DNA of 64,000 nucleotides. Origin: Oliverpabstia intestinalis (GTDB lineage Bacteria; Bacillota; Clostridia; Lachnospirales; Lachnospiraceae). The DNA is taken from assembly GCF_009696065.1 (NCBI RefSeq), contig NZ_VUMS01000002.1, forward strand, positions 1 through 64,000, in the 5' to 3' direction. The translations under genes were made by a program, and so were the position numbers. Shown here piece by piece: positions 24,935 through 34,723 of the stretch. Below the pieces are notes generated by a model. It saw nothing but the letters and a program-made list of their open reading frames with translations. It ran no database searches and had not been told where the DNA came from. Each line of letters begins with the position of its first letter. The first letter of the stretch is position 1.

Positions 24935-25076
24935 GTAACTATTCAGTACCTTCACAGTTACAGGCAAAAATGTATATGAAATCACCTTCGGTGCTGGCAT
25001 TTTTGCTTGTATGCCTCGGAATTTTGGCGTATTCATGCCAAAACATCTCGTGGGATAGTGACTACTGAATAGTTAC
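24935..25076. mobile_element. 142-bp MITE-like repeat, copy 1
   Basis: Starts GTAACTATTCAGTA and ends with the perfect inverted copy TACTGAATAGTTAC. Inside are a GTAACTAT/ACAGTTAC-type end hairpin, a GCAAAAATG/CATTTTTGC stem capped by CACCTTCGGTG, and a TTTTGGCGTA/CATGCCAAAA hairpin. It is the same length as copy 2 (50921-51062) and differs at about 15 of 142 positions. Flanks do not show a clear target duplication (GACTACAG left, TACGGAAT right). It lies in the 228-bp gap before the second Gfo/Idh gene, ending 25 bp before that start codon. Confidence 0.85.
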
Positions 25077-25101
25077 TACGGAATAAAAAGGAGATAATAC
25101 C

Positions 25102-26178
25102 ATGAGAAAATTAAAAGCAGGAATCGTAGGATGCGGAGGAATCGCCAACGGAAAACACCTTCCGGCTATGAAGAAAAGTGGTCTCTATGAGATCGTAGCT
25201 TTCTGTGACATCATCAGAGAGCGTGCAGAGAAAGCAAAAAAAGAATATGGTACAGAAGATGCAAAAGTATTTGAAGACTATCAGGAGCTTATCAAAGAGG
25301 ACCTGGATGTTGTATATGTAACCACACCGAACCGCTCCCATGCAGAGATCTCTATCGCAGCCATGGAAGCAGGAAAAGATGTTATGTGTGAAAAACCGAT
25401 GGCAAAGAATTATGCAGAAGCACAGAAGATGGTAGAGACTTCAGAGAAAACAGGCAGAATCCTGAACATCGGATACCAGAACCGTTACCGTCCAGATTCC
25501 CTGTTTCTGAAGGAGATGTGCAAGGCTGACGAACTGGGAGAGATCTACTTTGCAAAAGCCCATGCACTCAGAAGAAGAGCAGTTCCTACCTGGGGTGTAT
25601 TCTTAAATGAAGAAGAACAGGGCGGCGGTCCGCTGATCGATATCGGAACCCATGCGCTGGATCTGACTTTATGGATGATGGATAACTATGAAGTAGAGTC
25701 TGTAACAGGACAGACCTTCCGCAAACTGGCTGACCAGACCAATCAGGGAAATGACTTTGGAGACTGGGATCCGAAGGAATTCAGTGTAGAAGATTCCGCT
25801 TTCGGATTCATCCGTATGAAAAACGGTGCAGTGATCGAGCTGGAAGCAGCCTGGGCACTGAACACACTGGAAGTTGATGAGGCCAAGACAAGTCTGTGCG
25901 GAACAAAAGCCGGAGCAGATATGAAAGACGGCCTGCGGATCAACTACATCCACCACAATAAACAGGTAGTAGAGAAACCGGCATTATCCGGCGAAGGAGT
26001 AGCATTCTTCTCAGGAGAAGAGAAAGAAGCACCGGACTATGAGCAGGAACTGTTCTACCACATTGTTGCTGACGGAGCAGAACAGATCGTAAAACCTGCA
26101 CAGGCTGCAGTTGTCACCCGTGTACTGGAAGCAATCTATGAGTCTGCAAAGAGCGGTAAGACAATTTATTTTGATTAA
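25102..26178 (+). CDS. Gfo/Idh/MocA-family oxidoreductase, second copy
   Basis: 358 residues. The N-terminal dinucleotide loop is KAGIVGCGGIANGKH, the family Lys motif is CEKPMAKN near residue 97, and GGPLIDIGTHALDLTLW near 180 is the conserved catalytic-domain motif. It is only distantly similar to the gene at 21887, so the cluster has two different dehydrogenases. AAAAGGAG precedes the start. It probably belongs to the same sugar pathway but is separated from the first genes by a 228-bp gap holding the 142-bp repeat. A terminator follows. Confidence 0.9.
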   Translation: MRKLKAGIVGCGGIANGKHLPAMKKSGLYEIVAFCDIIRERAEKAKKEYGTEDAKVFEDYQELIKEDLDVVYVTTPNRSHAEISIAAMEAGKDVMCEKPMAKNYAEAQKMVETSEKTGRILNIGYQNRYRPDSLFLKEMCKADELGEIYFAKAHALRRRAVPTWGVFLNEEEQGGGPLIDIGTHALDLTLWMMDNYEVESVTGQTFRKLADQTNQGNDFGDWDPKEFSVEDSAFGFIRMKNGAVIELEAAWALNTLEVDEAKTSLCGTKAGADMKDGLRINYIHHNKQVVEKPALSGEGVAFFSGEEKEAPDYEQELFYHIVADGAEQIVKPAQAAVVTRVLEAIYESAKSGKTIYFD

Positions 26179-26210
26179 AAGAGTTTTTTGGAAGCTATAT
26201 TCAATAAACA

Positions 26211-26240
26211 GAGGGTCAGTCGTGATGGACTGGCCCTTTT
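26211..26240 (+). terminator. Rho-independent terminator of the sugar cluster
   Basis: AGGGTCAGTC pairs with GACTGGCCCT (one G-T pair) around a 6-nt loop and is followed by TTTT. It closes the cluster before mutS. Confidence 0.8.
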
Positions 26241-26444
26241 CAAATGCCTGTTTCCTGGATAAATCGTAAAAATTTCGAAAATGGTCGGTGAAGCAATCTT
26301 GAAAGTTAATTATCAAAATGCTAATATAGTACGGAGTGTCATGTATTATCCCTGTAAATAACAGTAAAATCATGGAAAATGATTTACAGGAAGATGAACG
26401 TGGAAGAGAATGATACAATGGATTAGAAAGAGGTATTTTATAAT

Positions 26445-29174
26445 TTGAACTCAAAAATATCAACAAATGTATTTGAAGAGGCCGGAATAACGCCGGAAAC
26501 CCTTATAAAACTGGGACTTCCGCAAGACAGTAGGTCATTATCACCGATGATGGTCCATTACTGTCAGACAAAATGTGCGTATAAAGATTCGATTCTTTTT
26601 TATCGTCTTGGGGACTTTTATGAAATGTTTTTTGAGGATGCGAAAACTGTCTCCCGTGAACTGGAACTTACACTTACCGGCAAAGACTGTGGTCTTTCTG
26701 AACGGGCTCCGATGTGCGGGATTCCGTATCACGCAGCAGAAACATATATCAATCGTCTGATCGATAAAGGGTATAAAGTAGCCATCTGCGAACAGGTAGA
26801 GGATCCGAAAACGGCAAAGGGAATCGTAAAAAGAGAAGTGACCCGTGTTGTGACACCGGGAACGAATCTTAATATGCAGGAACTGGATGAAGGAAAGAAT
26901 AATTATCTGATGGCCATCGTATGTGTGGGGGATCATTTTGGGGTATCCACTGCAGATATCACAACCGGTGATTGCTATGTGACAGAGATTGATGAGGAGC
27001 GGAAACTCTGGGATGAGATCAATAAGTTCGTTCCGGCAGAGATCATCTGTAATGACGCTTTTCTGGTCTCCGGTGTGGATGTGGACGACCTGAGGAACCG
27101 TCTGCATATCTCTGTGTTTGCACTGGAATCCTGGTATTTTGGAGATGATCTGTGTAAGCAGACATTACTGGAGCATTTTAAGATTTCCTCTCTTGAGGGG
27201 CTGGGACTGGCTGATTATGACAGCGGTGTGATCGCAGCCGGTTCCCTGTTCCGGTATCTTCTGGATACCCAGAAAAATACCATGGAGCATATGAATAAAA
27301 TTATCCCGTATACTACAGAACGCTATATGGTTATCGACAGTTCTTCAAGAAGAAATCTGGAACTGGTGGAGACCCTGCGGGAAAAACAGAAACGCGGCTC
27401 CCTTTTGTGGGTGCTGGATAAGACGAAAACTGCCATGGGTGCCCGTATGCTGCGAAGCTTTGTGGAACAGCCATTGATCGATGCAGATGCGATCAACGAA
27501 CGACTGGATGCGGTAACGGAACTGAACATGCAGGCGATGCTTCGCGAGGAGATCCGGGAATACCTGAATCCGGTATACGACCTGGAACGTCTGGTCAGTC
27601 GGATCAGTTATCGTTCTGCGAACCCGAGAGATCTGCTGGCATTTAAAATGTCTCTGGAAATGATTCCTCATATTAAGAATCTGCTGGCGAACTTTACCAG
27701 TCCGCTGCTGGTACGCATTAACGAACAGATGGATGGCCTGGAAGATCTGTATACACTGTTAGAAGCCTCCATTACGGAAGATCCACCACTGGCAGTCAAA
27801 GAAGGCGGGATCATCCGGGAAGGCTATAATGAACAGGTAGATACCTATCGGAATTCCAAAACCCAGGGAAAATCCTGGCTGGCACAGCTGGAAGCAGAAG
27901 AGAAAGAAAAAACCGGTATCCGGAATCTGAAGATCAAATATAATAAAGTATTTGGCTATTATCTTGAAGTGACGAACAGTTTTAAAAATCTGGTGCCGGA
28001 ATACTATACAAGAAAACAGACGTTGACCAATGCCGAGCGCTATATCACACCGAAGCTAAAAGAACTGGAAGATATGATCCTCGGTGCGGAAGATAAATTA
28101 TTTGCCCTGGAATACGATCTGTTCTGTCAGGTGAGAGAAGAACTGGCTGCACAGATTCCGCGAATCCAGGAGACAGCGAAAGCCATCGCGCAGCTGGATG
28201 TCTATGCATCGTTATCTGTGGTCGCCCAGCGCAATAACTATGTACGCCCAACGGTCAATACAAAAGGTGTGATCGACATCAAAAATGGCCGCCACCCGGT
28301 TGTTGAAAAGATGATCAACAACGATATGTTTATTGCAAATGATACCTATCTGGACAACGGCAGCAAGCGTGTCTCCGTGATCACCGGACCGAACATGGCA
28401 GGAAAATCCACTTATATGCGGCAGACTGCCCTGATCGTTTTGATGGCGCAGATTGGTTCTTTTGTTCCGGCAGAAAAAGCAAAGATTGGTGTGGTAGACC
28501 GGATTTTCACCCGTGTCGGAGCTTCGGACGACCTGGCCAGCGGACAGAGTACGTTCATGGTGGAGATGACAGAGGTGGCCAATATTCTTCGCAATGCGAC
28601 TGCGAAAAGTCTGTTGATCCTGGATGAGATTGGCCGTGGAACCAGTACCTTTGACGGACTATCCATTGCCTGGGCAGTTATCGAACACATCAGTAATACA
28701 AAACTTCTGGGGGCAAAGACTCTGTTTGCTACCCACTATCACGAACTGACAGAGCTGGAAGGAAAGATTCCGGGCGTTAATAATTACTGTATCGCGGTGA
28801 AAGAACGGGGCGATGATATCGTATTTTTACGAAAAATCGTAAAAGGCGGTGCCGATAAAAGTTATGGTATCCAGGTGGCAAAGATTGCAGGTGTTCCGGA
28901 TAGTGTTCTGGATCGTGCAAAAGAACTGGTGGATGAACTGGTACATACGGATATTACCAGTACATTTAAAGATCTGGCAGAGAATTCCAGAAAGACAAAA
29001 CCGAAAGCCGTACATTATGATGAAGTGGATCTGGAACAGATTTCCCTGTTTGATACGGTACAGGATCAGGATATCATAGAGGAACTGAAAAATCTGGATA
29101 TTACGATGCTGACACCGATGGATGCGATGAATACGTTATATCGGTTACAGAATAAATTAAAAAATCGATGGTAA
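26445..29174 (+). CDS. mutS: DNA mismatch repair protein MutS
   Basis: 909 residues. MutS recognises mismatched bases and recruits MutL. The mismatch-binding motif FYRLGDFYEMF is near residue 46, and the ATPase has GPNMAGKSTYMRQ (near 648) and the LDEIGRGTSTFDG Walker B region. The frame opens with TTG at 26445, giving about 34 residues before the usual SPMMxxYxxTK start; ATG 26547 is an alternative. AGAGG lies about 14 nt before the TTG. mutL follows 43 bp downstream, as in most Firmicutes. Confidence 0.96.
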   Translation: MNSKISTNVFEEAGITPETLIKLGLPQDSRSLSPMMVHYCQTKCAYKDSILFYRLGDFYEMFFEDAKTVSRELELTLTGKDCGLSERAPMCGIPYHAAETYINRLIDKGYKVAICEQVEDPKTAKGIVKREVTRVVTPGTNLNMQELDEGKNNYLMAIVCVGDHFGVSTADITTGDCYVTEIDEERKLWDEINKFVPAEIICNDAFLVSGVDVDDLRNRLHISVFALESWYFGDDLCKQTLLEHFKISSLEGLGLADYDSGVIAAGSLFRYLLDTQKNTMEHMNKIIPYTTERYMVIDSSSRRNLELVETLREKQKRGSLLWVLDKTKTAMGARMLRSFVEQPLIDADAINERLDAVTELNMQAMLREEIREYLNPVYDLERLVSRISYRSANPRDLLAFKMSLEMIPHIKNLLANFTSPLLVRINEQMDGLEDLYTLLEASITEDPPLAVKEGGIIREGYNEQVDTYRNSKTQGKSWLAQLEAEEKEKTGIRNLKIKYNKVFGYYLEVTNSFKNLVPEYYTRKQTLTNAERYITPKLKELEDMILGAEDKLFALEYDLFCQVREELAAQIPRIQETAKAIAQLDVYASLSVVAQRNNYVRPTVNTKGVIDIKNGRHPVVEKMINNDMFIANDTYLDNGSKRVSVITGPNMAGKSTYMRQTALIVLMAQIGSFVPAEKAKIGVVDRIFTRVGASDDLASGQSTFMVEMTEVANILRNATAKSLLILDEIGRGTSTFDGLSIAWAVIEHISNTKLLGAKTLFATHYHELTELEGKIPGVNNYCIAVKERGDDIVFLRKIVKGGADKSYGIQVAKIAGVPDSVLDRAKELVDELVHTDITSTFKDLAENSRKTKPKAVHYDEVDLEQISLFDTVQDQDIIEELKNLDITMLTPMDAMNTLYRLQNKLKNRW

Positions 29175-29217
29175 ACGAAATATAGCAGATGTTATAGCTT
29201 AGGAAGGAAATAGATCG

Positions 29218-31227
29218 ATGAAACGACAGATTTCAGTCTTGGATCAGAGTACAATTGATAAGATTGCAGCAGGAGAGGTGGTGGAGCGCCCTTCTTCGGT
29301 TGTAAAAGAACTGGTGGAAAATGCCATTGATGCGGGAGCCAGTGCGATTACTGTGGAGATCAAGGAAGGCGGTACCACATTTATCCGTATCACCGATAAT
29401 GGTACAGGTATTGAAAAAGAACAGGTTCCGCTGGCATTCCTTCGTCATGCGACCAGCAAGATCCGTAAAGTGGAAGATCTTTCGTTGATTTCTTCTCTTG
29501 GATTTCGTGGCGAGGCGCTGTCGAGTATTGCTGCTGTTTCCCGTGTGGAACTGATCACAAAACCCCATGAACAGCTGATCGGAGTCCGCTATCAGATTGA
29601 GGGCGGTATGGAAAAGGGAATGGAGGAGATCGGTGCGCCGGACGGAACGACTTTCCTGATACGGGATCTGTTTTATAATACGCCTGCAAGGGCAAAATTC
29701 TTAAAGACACCGACTACAGAAGCCGGTTATATCAGCAGTTTTATCGAACAGCTGGCACTGTCGCATCCGCATATTTCTTTCAAATATATGCAAAACGGTC
29801 AGACGAAACTGCATACTTCCGGAAATAATAATCTGAAAGAAGCGATTTATCAGATCTACGGGAGAGATATTACCAGGGAACTGATTGAGATCCATACAAA
29901 AGACCGGGAAGAGACGATCCGAATCGATGGATTTATCGGGAAACCGGTAATTTCCAGGGGAAACCGTAATTTTGAAAATTATTATGTCAATGGACGATAT
30001 GTAAAGAGTAAGATCGTGACAAAAGCAGTGGAAGATGCTTATCATACGTTTATGATGCAGCATAAATATCCTTTTACCTGTCTTCATATTCAGATCAAAG
30101 GCTCTGATGTGGATGTCAATGTGCATCCGACCAAGATGGAAGTACGTTTTTCTGATCAGGAACTGATCTACCGACAGATTTATCAGACAATTATACAGGG
30201 TCTGCAGCACAAAGAACTGATTCCACAGGTGACGATTGGAAAAGACCGTTTGGCGGTACGTCCTGCGAACCGGGATAAAGCACCGGAACCTTTTGAGGTA
30301 CAGCGCCGGCAGATCGAACAGCCGAGAGGATATCAGATGCAGCAGAAAGTGCAGCCGGAAGAGTTGAAAAACCGTGCGAAAGCGGCTAACTCGATAGCTG
30401 ACAGGACAGTAGCAGTGGCAGCTTCCGGTGAAGAAACTCACAAAGGATCGGTTGTAAGGGAGCAGGGAACGGGATGTTACGGAGAAAAGCGTGAGACTGG
30501 ATACAGGAATGAGAATCCGGCGAAGCAGAATCCGAATTTGCAGGCAGGACAAGTCGTTTCAGACAGAAGAGACAATATAGCTGCTCCGGGTGTTCAGAAG
30601 GCTGAACAGATGGATCTTTTTGACGGAAAACTGCTAAGTCCGGAAGCAAAAAAACATCACAAGATCATCGGACAGGTTTTTGATACGTACTGGCTGGTAC
30701 AGATGGAAGATAAACTGTATATCATTGACCAGCATGCGGCTCACGAAAAAGTGTTGTATGAACGAATCGTAAAAGAGATGAAAGAACGGAATGTAAGTTC
30801 ACAGATCGTCAGCCCGCCGATCATCATTTCTCTGAATCTGGAAGAACAGGAGAAAATGAAAAAGTATCAGAATATTTTTAAAACCCTTGGGTTTGAGATT
30901 GAATCCTTTGGAGGAAGGGAATACAGTATCCGGGCAGTGCCGCAGAATCTGTTCGGAATGACAGAACAGGGATTTTTTATTGAAGTACTGGATCATCTGG
31001 AGGAGGATCCATCCTTAAAAACGCTGGATGTCCTTTCGGATCGGATGGCGACCATGGCGTGTAAGGCAGCGGTGAAGGGAAATCAGAAGTTATCGCTTCG
31101 GGAGACAGAAGCACTGATCGATGAACTGTTGCAGTTGGAGAATCCGTATAACTGTCCCCATGGCCGACCGACCATTATTTCCATGACCAAATACGAACTG
31201 GAAAAGAAATTTAAGCGGATTGTGTAG
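29218..31227 (+). CDS. mutL: DNA mismatch repair protein MutL (endonuclease type)
   Basis: 669 residues. The N-terminal GHKL ATPase has ELVENAIDAGA, DNGTGI and GFRGEALSSI. A flexible Gln/Arg-rich linker (about 345-460) leads to the C-terminal dimerisation domain with DQHAAHEKVLYE, matching the DQHA(X)2E(X)4E nuclease motif of MutL proteins in bacteria without MutH. It nicks the strand to be repaired after MutS recruits it. AGGAAGG precedes the ATG, and the stop abuts miaA. Confidence 0.96.
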   Translation: MKRQISVLDQSTIDKIAAGEVVERPSSVVKELVENAIDAGASAITVEIKEGGTTFIRITDNGTGIEKEQVPLAFLRHATSKIRKVEDLSLISSLGFRGEALSSIAAVSRVELITKPHEQLIGVRYQIEGGMEKGMEEIGAPDGTTFLIRDLFYNTPARAKFLKTPTTEAGYISSFIEQLALSHPHISFKYMQNGQTKLHTSGNNNLKEAIYQIYGRDITRELIEIHTKDREETIRIDGFIGKPVISRGNRNFENYYVNGRYVKSKIVTKAVEDAYHTFMMQHKYPFTCLHIQIKGSDVDVNVHPTKMEVRFSDQELIYRQIYQTIIQGLQHKELIPQVTIGKDRLAVRPANRDKAPEPFEVQRRQIEQPRGYQMQQKVQPEELKNRAKAANSIADRTVAVAASGEETHKGSVVREQGTGCYGEKRETGYRNENPAKQNPNLQAGQVVSDRRDNIAAPGVQKAEQMDLFDGKLLSPEAKKHHKIIGQVFDTYWLVQMEDKLYIIDQHAAHEKVLYERIVKEMKERNVSSQIVSPPIIISLNLEEQEKMKKYQNIFKTLGFEIESFGGREYSIRAVPQNLFGMTEQGFFIEVLDHLEEDPSLKTLDVLSDRMATMACKAAVKGNQKLSLRETEALIDELLQLENPYNCPHGRPTIISMTKYELEKKFKRIV

Positions 31228-32184
31228 GTGAACAGAGTGAAGAAACCTTTGATTATATTAACAGGTCCTACTGCAGTAGGAAAAACAAGCCTTTCCATTG
31301 CACTGGCAAAAGCGGTGAACGGAGAAATTATCTCCGCGGATTCCATGCAGGTCTATCGTCATATGGATATCGGTTCCGCAAAGATCCGACCGGAGGAGAT
31401 GCAGGGAGTCCCCCATCATCTGGTGGACTGTCTGGAGCCGGATGAAGAATTTAATGTGGTACGGTTTCAACAGATGGCAAAAGAAGCCATGAAAGGAATC
31501 TATGACCGCGGGCGGATTCCTGTACTGGTGGGCGGTACCGGATTCTATATCCAGGCAGTAACCGGAGATATTGATTTCACTGTGCATGGAGAGGATACGA
31601 CTTATCGGCAGATGCTGGAAGAAAAAGCAAAGACTGAGGGAGCGCAGGTGCTTCATGAGATGCTTGCTGCTGTGGATCCTGCATCTGCGGCGGCGATTCA
31701 TGCAAACAATGTAAAACGGGTGATCCGTGCACTGGAATATTACCGGCAGACGGGAAAGCCGATTTCTCAGCATAATGAGGAGCAGCGCCAGAAAGAGTCC
31801 CCATATAATCTGGCGTATTTTGTGTTAAATGATGAAAGAACCCGTCTGTATGAACGAATCGATGCCAGAATTGACCAGATGCTTGCCGATGGATTGATCG
31901 ATGAAGTGAAAAGACTGAAAAAAATGGGCTATCATAAAGGAATGGTGTCCATGCAGGGACTGGGATATAAAGAAATTCTTTCTTATCTGGATGGTACCTG
32001 GTCGCTGGAAGAAGCGATTTATGTATTAAAACGGGATACCAGACATTTTGCCAAGCGGCAGATCACCTGGTTTAAGAGAGAACGTCAGGTGGAATGGTTT
32101 GCCAAGCAGGATTTTGGGTATGATGCACAGGTGATTCTGGATGCCATGCTTGCTTCATTAAGAGAGAAAAAAATAATCAGGTGA
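31228..32184 (+). CDS. miaA: tRNA dimethylallyltransferase MiaA
   Basis: 318 residues starting with GTG directly after the mutL stop codon. The P-loop GPTAVGKTSLSIALA is near residue 12, followed by SADSMQVYRHMDIGSAK and GGTGFYIQAV. It transfers a dimethylallyl group to A37 of tRNAs reading U-starting codons; MiaB (15986) then methylthiolates it. The mutS-mutL-miaA order is conserved in Clostridia. An alternative GTG lies three codons downstream. Confidence 0.95.
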   Translation: MNRVKKPLIILTGPTAVGKTSLSIALAKAVNGEIISADSMQVYRHMDIGSAKIRPEEMQGVPHHLVDCLEPDEEFNVVRFQQMAKEAMKGIYDRGRIPVLVGGTGFYIQAVTGDIDFTVHGEDTTYRQMLEEKAKTEGAQVLHEMLAAVDPASAAAIHANNVKRVIRALEYYRQTGKPISQHNEEQRQKESPYNLAYFVLNDERTRLYERIDARIDQMLADGLIDEVKRLKKMGYHKGMVSMQGLGYKEILSYLDGTWSLEEAIYVLKRDTRHFAKRQITWFKRERQVEWFAKQDFGYDAQVILDAMLASLREKKIIR

Positions 32185-32240
32185 GCGTGGAAAATTTCAA
32201 ATAAATTATAAGATATGCATGAAAGGAAAAACAGAAAATT

Positions 32241-33533
32241 ATGGATACGGCAATAACAAAAGAAATGTACAAAGAAATGGGAATTGATGGGAAAGTCTAT
32301 TCTTTCGGACAGGAAATTGCTGAGAGTCTGAAACAACGATTTGAGGAGATCGATCGTGTGGCAGAGTATAATCAGTTGAAGGTGGTTCATGCCATGCAGC
32401 AGTGTCGTGCCAGTGAAGCCTGCCTGTATGCTTCCAGCGGTTACGGATATAACGATGTGGGAAGAGATACCCTCGAGGAGATTTACGCGGCTACATTTCA
32501 TACAGAATCCGCTCTGGTACGTCCACAGATTGCCTGCGGAACCCATGCGCTTGCTGTTGCACTGGCAGGTAACCTGCGTCCGGGAGATGAACTTCTCTCT
32601 CCGGTAGGAAAGCCATATGATACTTTGGAAGAAGTGATCGGTATCCGGCCATCAAACGGTTCTCTGGCGGAATACGGGGTTTCCTATCGGCAGGTGGATC
32701 TGCTGGAAGATGGTTCTTTTGATTTTGAAAATATCAAAAAAGCAATCAATGAGAAAACAAAACTGGTAACTATCCAGCGTTCCAAGGGGTACCAGACCAG
32801 ACCTACACTTTCTGTAGCAAGGATCGGACAGCTGATTGATTTTATAAAAGAGATCAAACAGGATGTGATCTGCATGGTGGATAACTGTTATGGTGAGTTT
32901 GTAGAAACGATAGAGCCTACAGATGTAGGAGCAGATCTGATAGTAGGTTCTCTGATCAAGAATCCAGGTGGCGGACTGGCTCCGATCGGTGGTTATATTG
33001 CAGGAAAGAAAGAATATGTAGACAACGCAGCATACCGCCTGACTTCTCCGGGACTCGGAAAAGAAGTAGGGGCAACACTGGGCGTAAATCAGTCTTTCTA
33101 TCAGGGATTTTTCCTTGCACCAACAGTTACGGCAGCGGCTCTGAAAGGTGCGATTTTTGCAGCCAACGTGTATGAACGTCTTGGCTTTGCAGTAGTTCCG
33201 AACAGTACGGAGAGCCGCCACGATATCATTCAGGCAGTCACCTTCGGAGCACCGGAAAAAGTAATTGCTTTTTGTAAAGGCATCCAGGCAGCAGCGCCGA
33301 TCGACAGCTATGTGGATCCTGAACCCTGGGCGATGCCGGGATATGACAGCGATGTGATCATGGCAGCAGGTGCATTCGTACAGGGTTCTTCTATTGAACT
33401 GAGTGCGGACGGACCGATCAAGCCTCCGTATGCGGTATATTTTCAGGGCGGACTGACCTGGCAGCATGCAAAACTTGGTATTATGATGAGCTTGCAGAAA
33501 CTATATGAAAAAGGACTGGTAGAACTTCCATGA
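32241..33533 (+). CDS. Methionine gamma-lyase / aluminium-resistance family PLP protein (YnbB-like)
   Basis: 430 residues of the PLP fold-type I family annotated as aluminium resistance or methionine gamma-lyase family (B. subtilis YnbB). VDNCYGEF near residue 214 supplies the PLP-binding Asp, and the Schiff-base lysine is K240 in GSLIKNPGGG. The biochemical role is poorly established. In Firmicutes it often lies downstream of miaA, as here, and the 4-bp ATGA overlap with the next flavoprotein gene points to a shared transcript. Confidence 0.9.
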   Translation: MDTAITKEMYKEMGIDGKVYSFGQEIAESLKQRFEEIDRVAEYNQLKVVHAMQQCRASEACLYASSGYGYNDVGRDTLEEIYAATFHTESALVRPQIACGTHALAVALAGNLRPGDELLSPVGKPYDTLEEVIGIRPSNGSLAEYGVSYRQVDLLEDGSFDFENIKKAINEKTKLVTIQRSKGYQTRPTLSVARIGQLIDFIKEIKQDVICMVDNCYGEFVETIEPTDVGADLIVGSLIKNPGGGLAPIGGYIAGKKEYVDNAAYRLTSPGLGKEVGATLGVNQSFYQGFFLAPTVTAAALKGAIFAANVYERLGFAVVPNSTESRHDIIQAVTFGAPEKVIAFCKGIQAAAPIDSYVDPEPWAMPGYDSDVIMAAGAFVQGSSIELSADGPIKPPYAVYFQGGLTWQHAKLGIMMSLQKLYEKGLVELP

Positions 33534-34723
33534 AAAGAGTTGTGATCATAGGCGGTGGGGCTTCCGGAATGATGGCAGCGATCCAGGCCGCCCGGGCGGG
33601 AGCCGCGGTTACGCTTTTAGAACACAATGAGAAACCCGGGAAAAAGATTCTTGCAACAGGAAACGGACGATGTAATCTGACAAATCTTGTACAGGAACCT
33701 TCCCGATATCGGAGCAGCCAGCCGGATTTCCCATGGAAAATCATTACACAGTATCCATTAGAAGATACACTGGCATTCTTTTCGGAACTTGGAATCTATA
33801 TAAAAGACCGGGGTGGCTGGGTATATCCGTACAGCGATCAGGCAGCAGGTGTTGCACAGGTTCTTGAGATGGAAGCAAGACATCAGAAAGTGAAGATAAA
33901 AACTACGGAAGAGGTGACAGATATTCTCCGGGAAGATGACCGGTATCTGGTGAAGACAGCTACCTGGAAGTATCCCTGTGACAGCGTGATCGTAGCCTGC
34001 GGAAGTCCGGCGTCAAATGTAGAGGGGAGCAGTGCAACAGGTTATGCACTGGCCGAAAAACTGGGACACGCAATAGTGAAACCGTTACCGTCGTTGTGTG
34101 GAATCCGTGGAAAAGACAATTATTATCCGAAATGGGCAGGAAGCCGGATGGATGGCCGCATCATTTTGGAAGTGAACGGAAAAATCATCGGACAGGAACA
34201 GGGAGAGATTTTATTTACGGAATATGGAATATCCGGAATCAGTGTTTTCCAGCTGAGCCGTTATGCAGTGCGTGAGGCTGCGGAAGGAAAAACAGCTGTT
34301 TATCATCTGGATCTGATGCCAAAGCTGACAAAAGAAGAACTCGTACAATATCTGGCAGACAGACAACGGCAGAATGGCACTTATAAGAATCCACAGGAAT
34401 TACTGATCGGACTGCTTCCGAAGAAGATAATAGATGTTCTGGTAAAGAAAACTTATGAACCGGAAAAGATCGCAGAGAAATTAAAAGACTGGCAGATATC
34501 GGTAAAAGGAGCATACGCACTGCGACAGGCACAGATCTGTTCCGGAGGTGTGGATCCGGAAGAACTGACGGACCACTTAGAATCCCGTTTCTATCCGGGA
34601 GTTTATTTTGCCGGAGAAGTGATCGATGTGGATGGTCCATGTGGTGGATATAATCTACAGTGGGCATGGTCGAGCGGAGCAGTGGCCGGAAAAGCTGCGG
34701 CCAGGGAAGGGAAAATATTATGA
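33530..34723 (+). CDS. HI0933/BaiN-like FAD flavoprotein
   Basis: 397 residues. It starts RVVIIGGGASGMMAAIQAA, the FAD-binding Rossmann loop, followed by GKKILATGNGRCNLTN. The family motif near the C-terminus is CGGYNLQWAWSSG. HI0933-family proteins (YhiN, BaiN) are NAD(P)/FAD-dependent reductases; BaiN has been linked to bile-acid 7-dehydroxylation, but most members have no proven substrate. Translational coupling on both sides (ATGA overlaps) suggests an operon with the PLP protein and the next flavoprotein. Confidence 0.9.
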   Translation: MKRVVIIGGGASGMMAAIQAARAGAAVTLLEHNEKPGKKILATGNGRCNLTNLVQEPSRYRSSQPDFPWKIITQYPLEDTLAFFSELGIYIKDRGGWVYPYSDQAAGVAQVLEMEARHQKVKIKTTEEVTDILREDDRYLVKTATWKYPCDSVIVACGSPASNVEGSSATGYALAEKLGHAIVKPLPSLCGIRGKDNYYPKWAGSRMDGRIILEVNGKIIGQEQGEILFTEYGISGISVFQLSRYAVREAAEGKTAVYHLDLMPKLTKEELVQYLADRQRQNGTYKNPQELLIGLLPKKIIDVLVKKTYEPEKIAEKLKDWQISVKGAYALRQAQICSGGVDPEELTDHLESRFYPGVYFAGEVIDVDGPCGGYNLQWAWSSGAVAGKAAAREGKIL

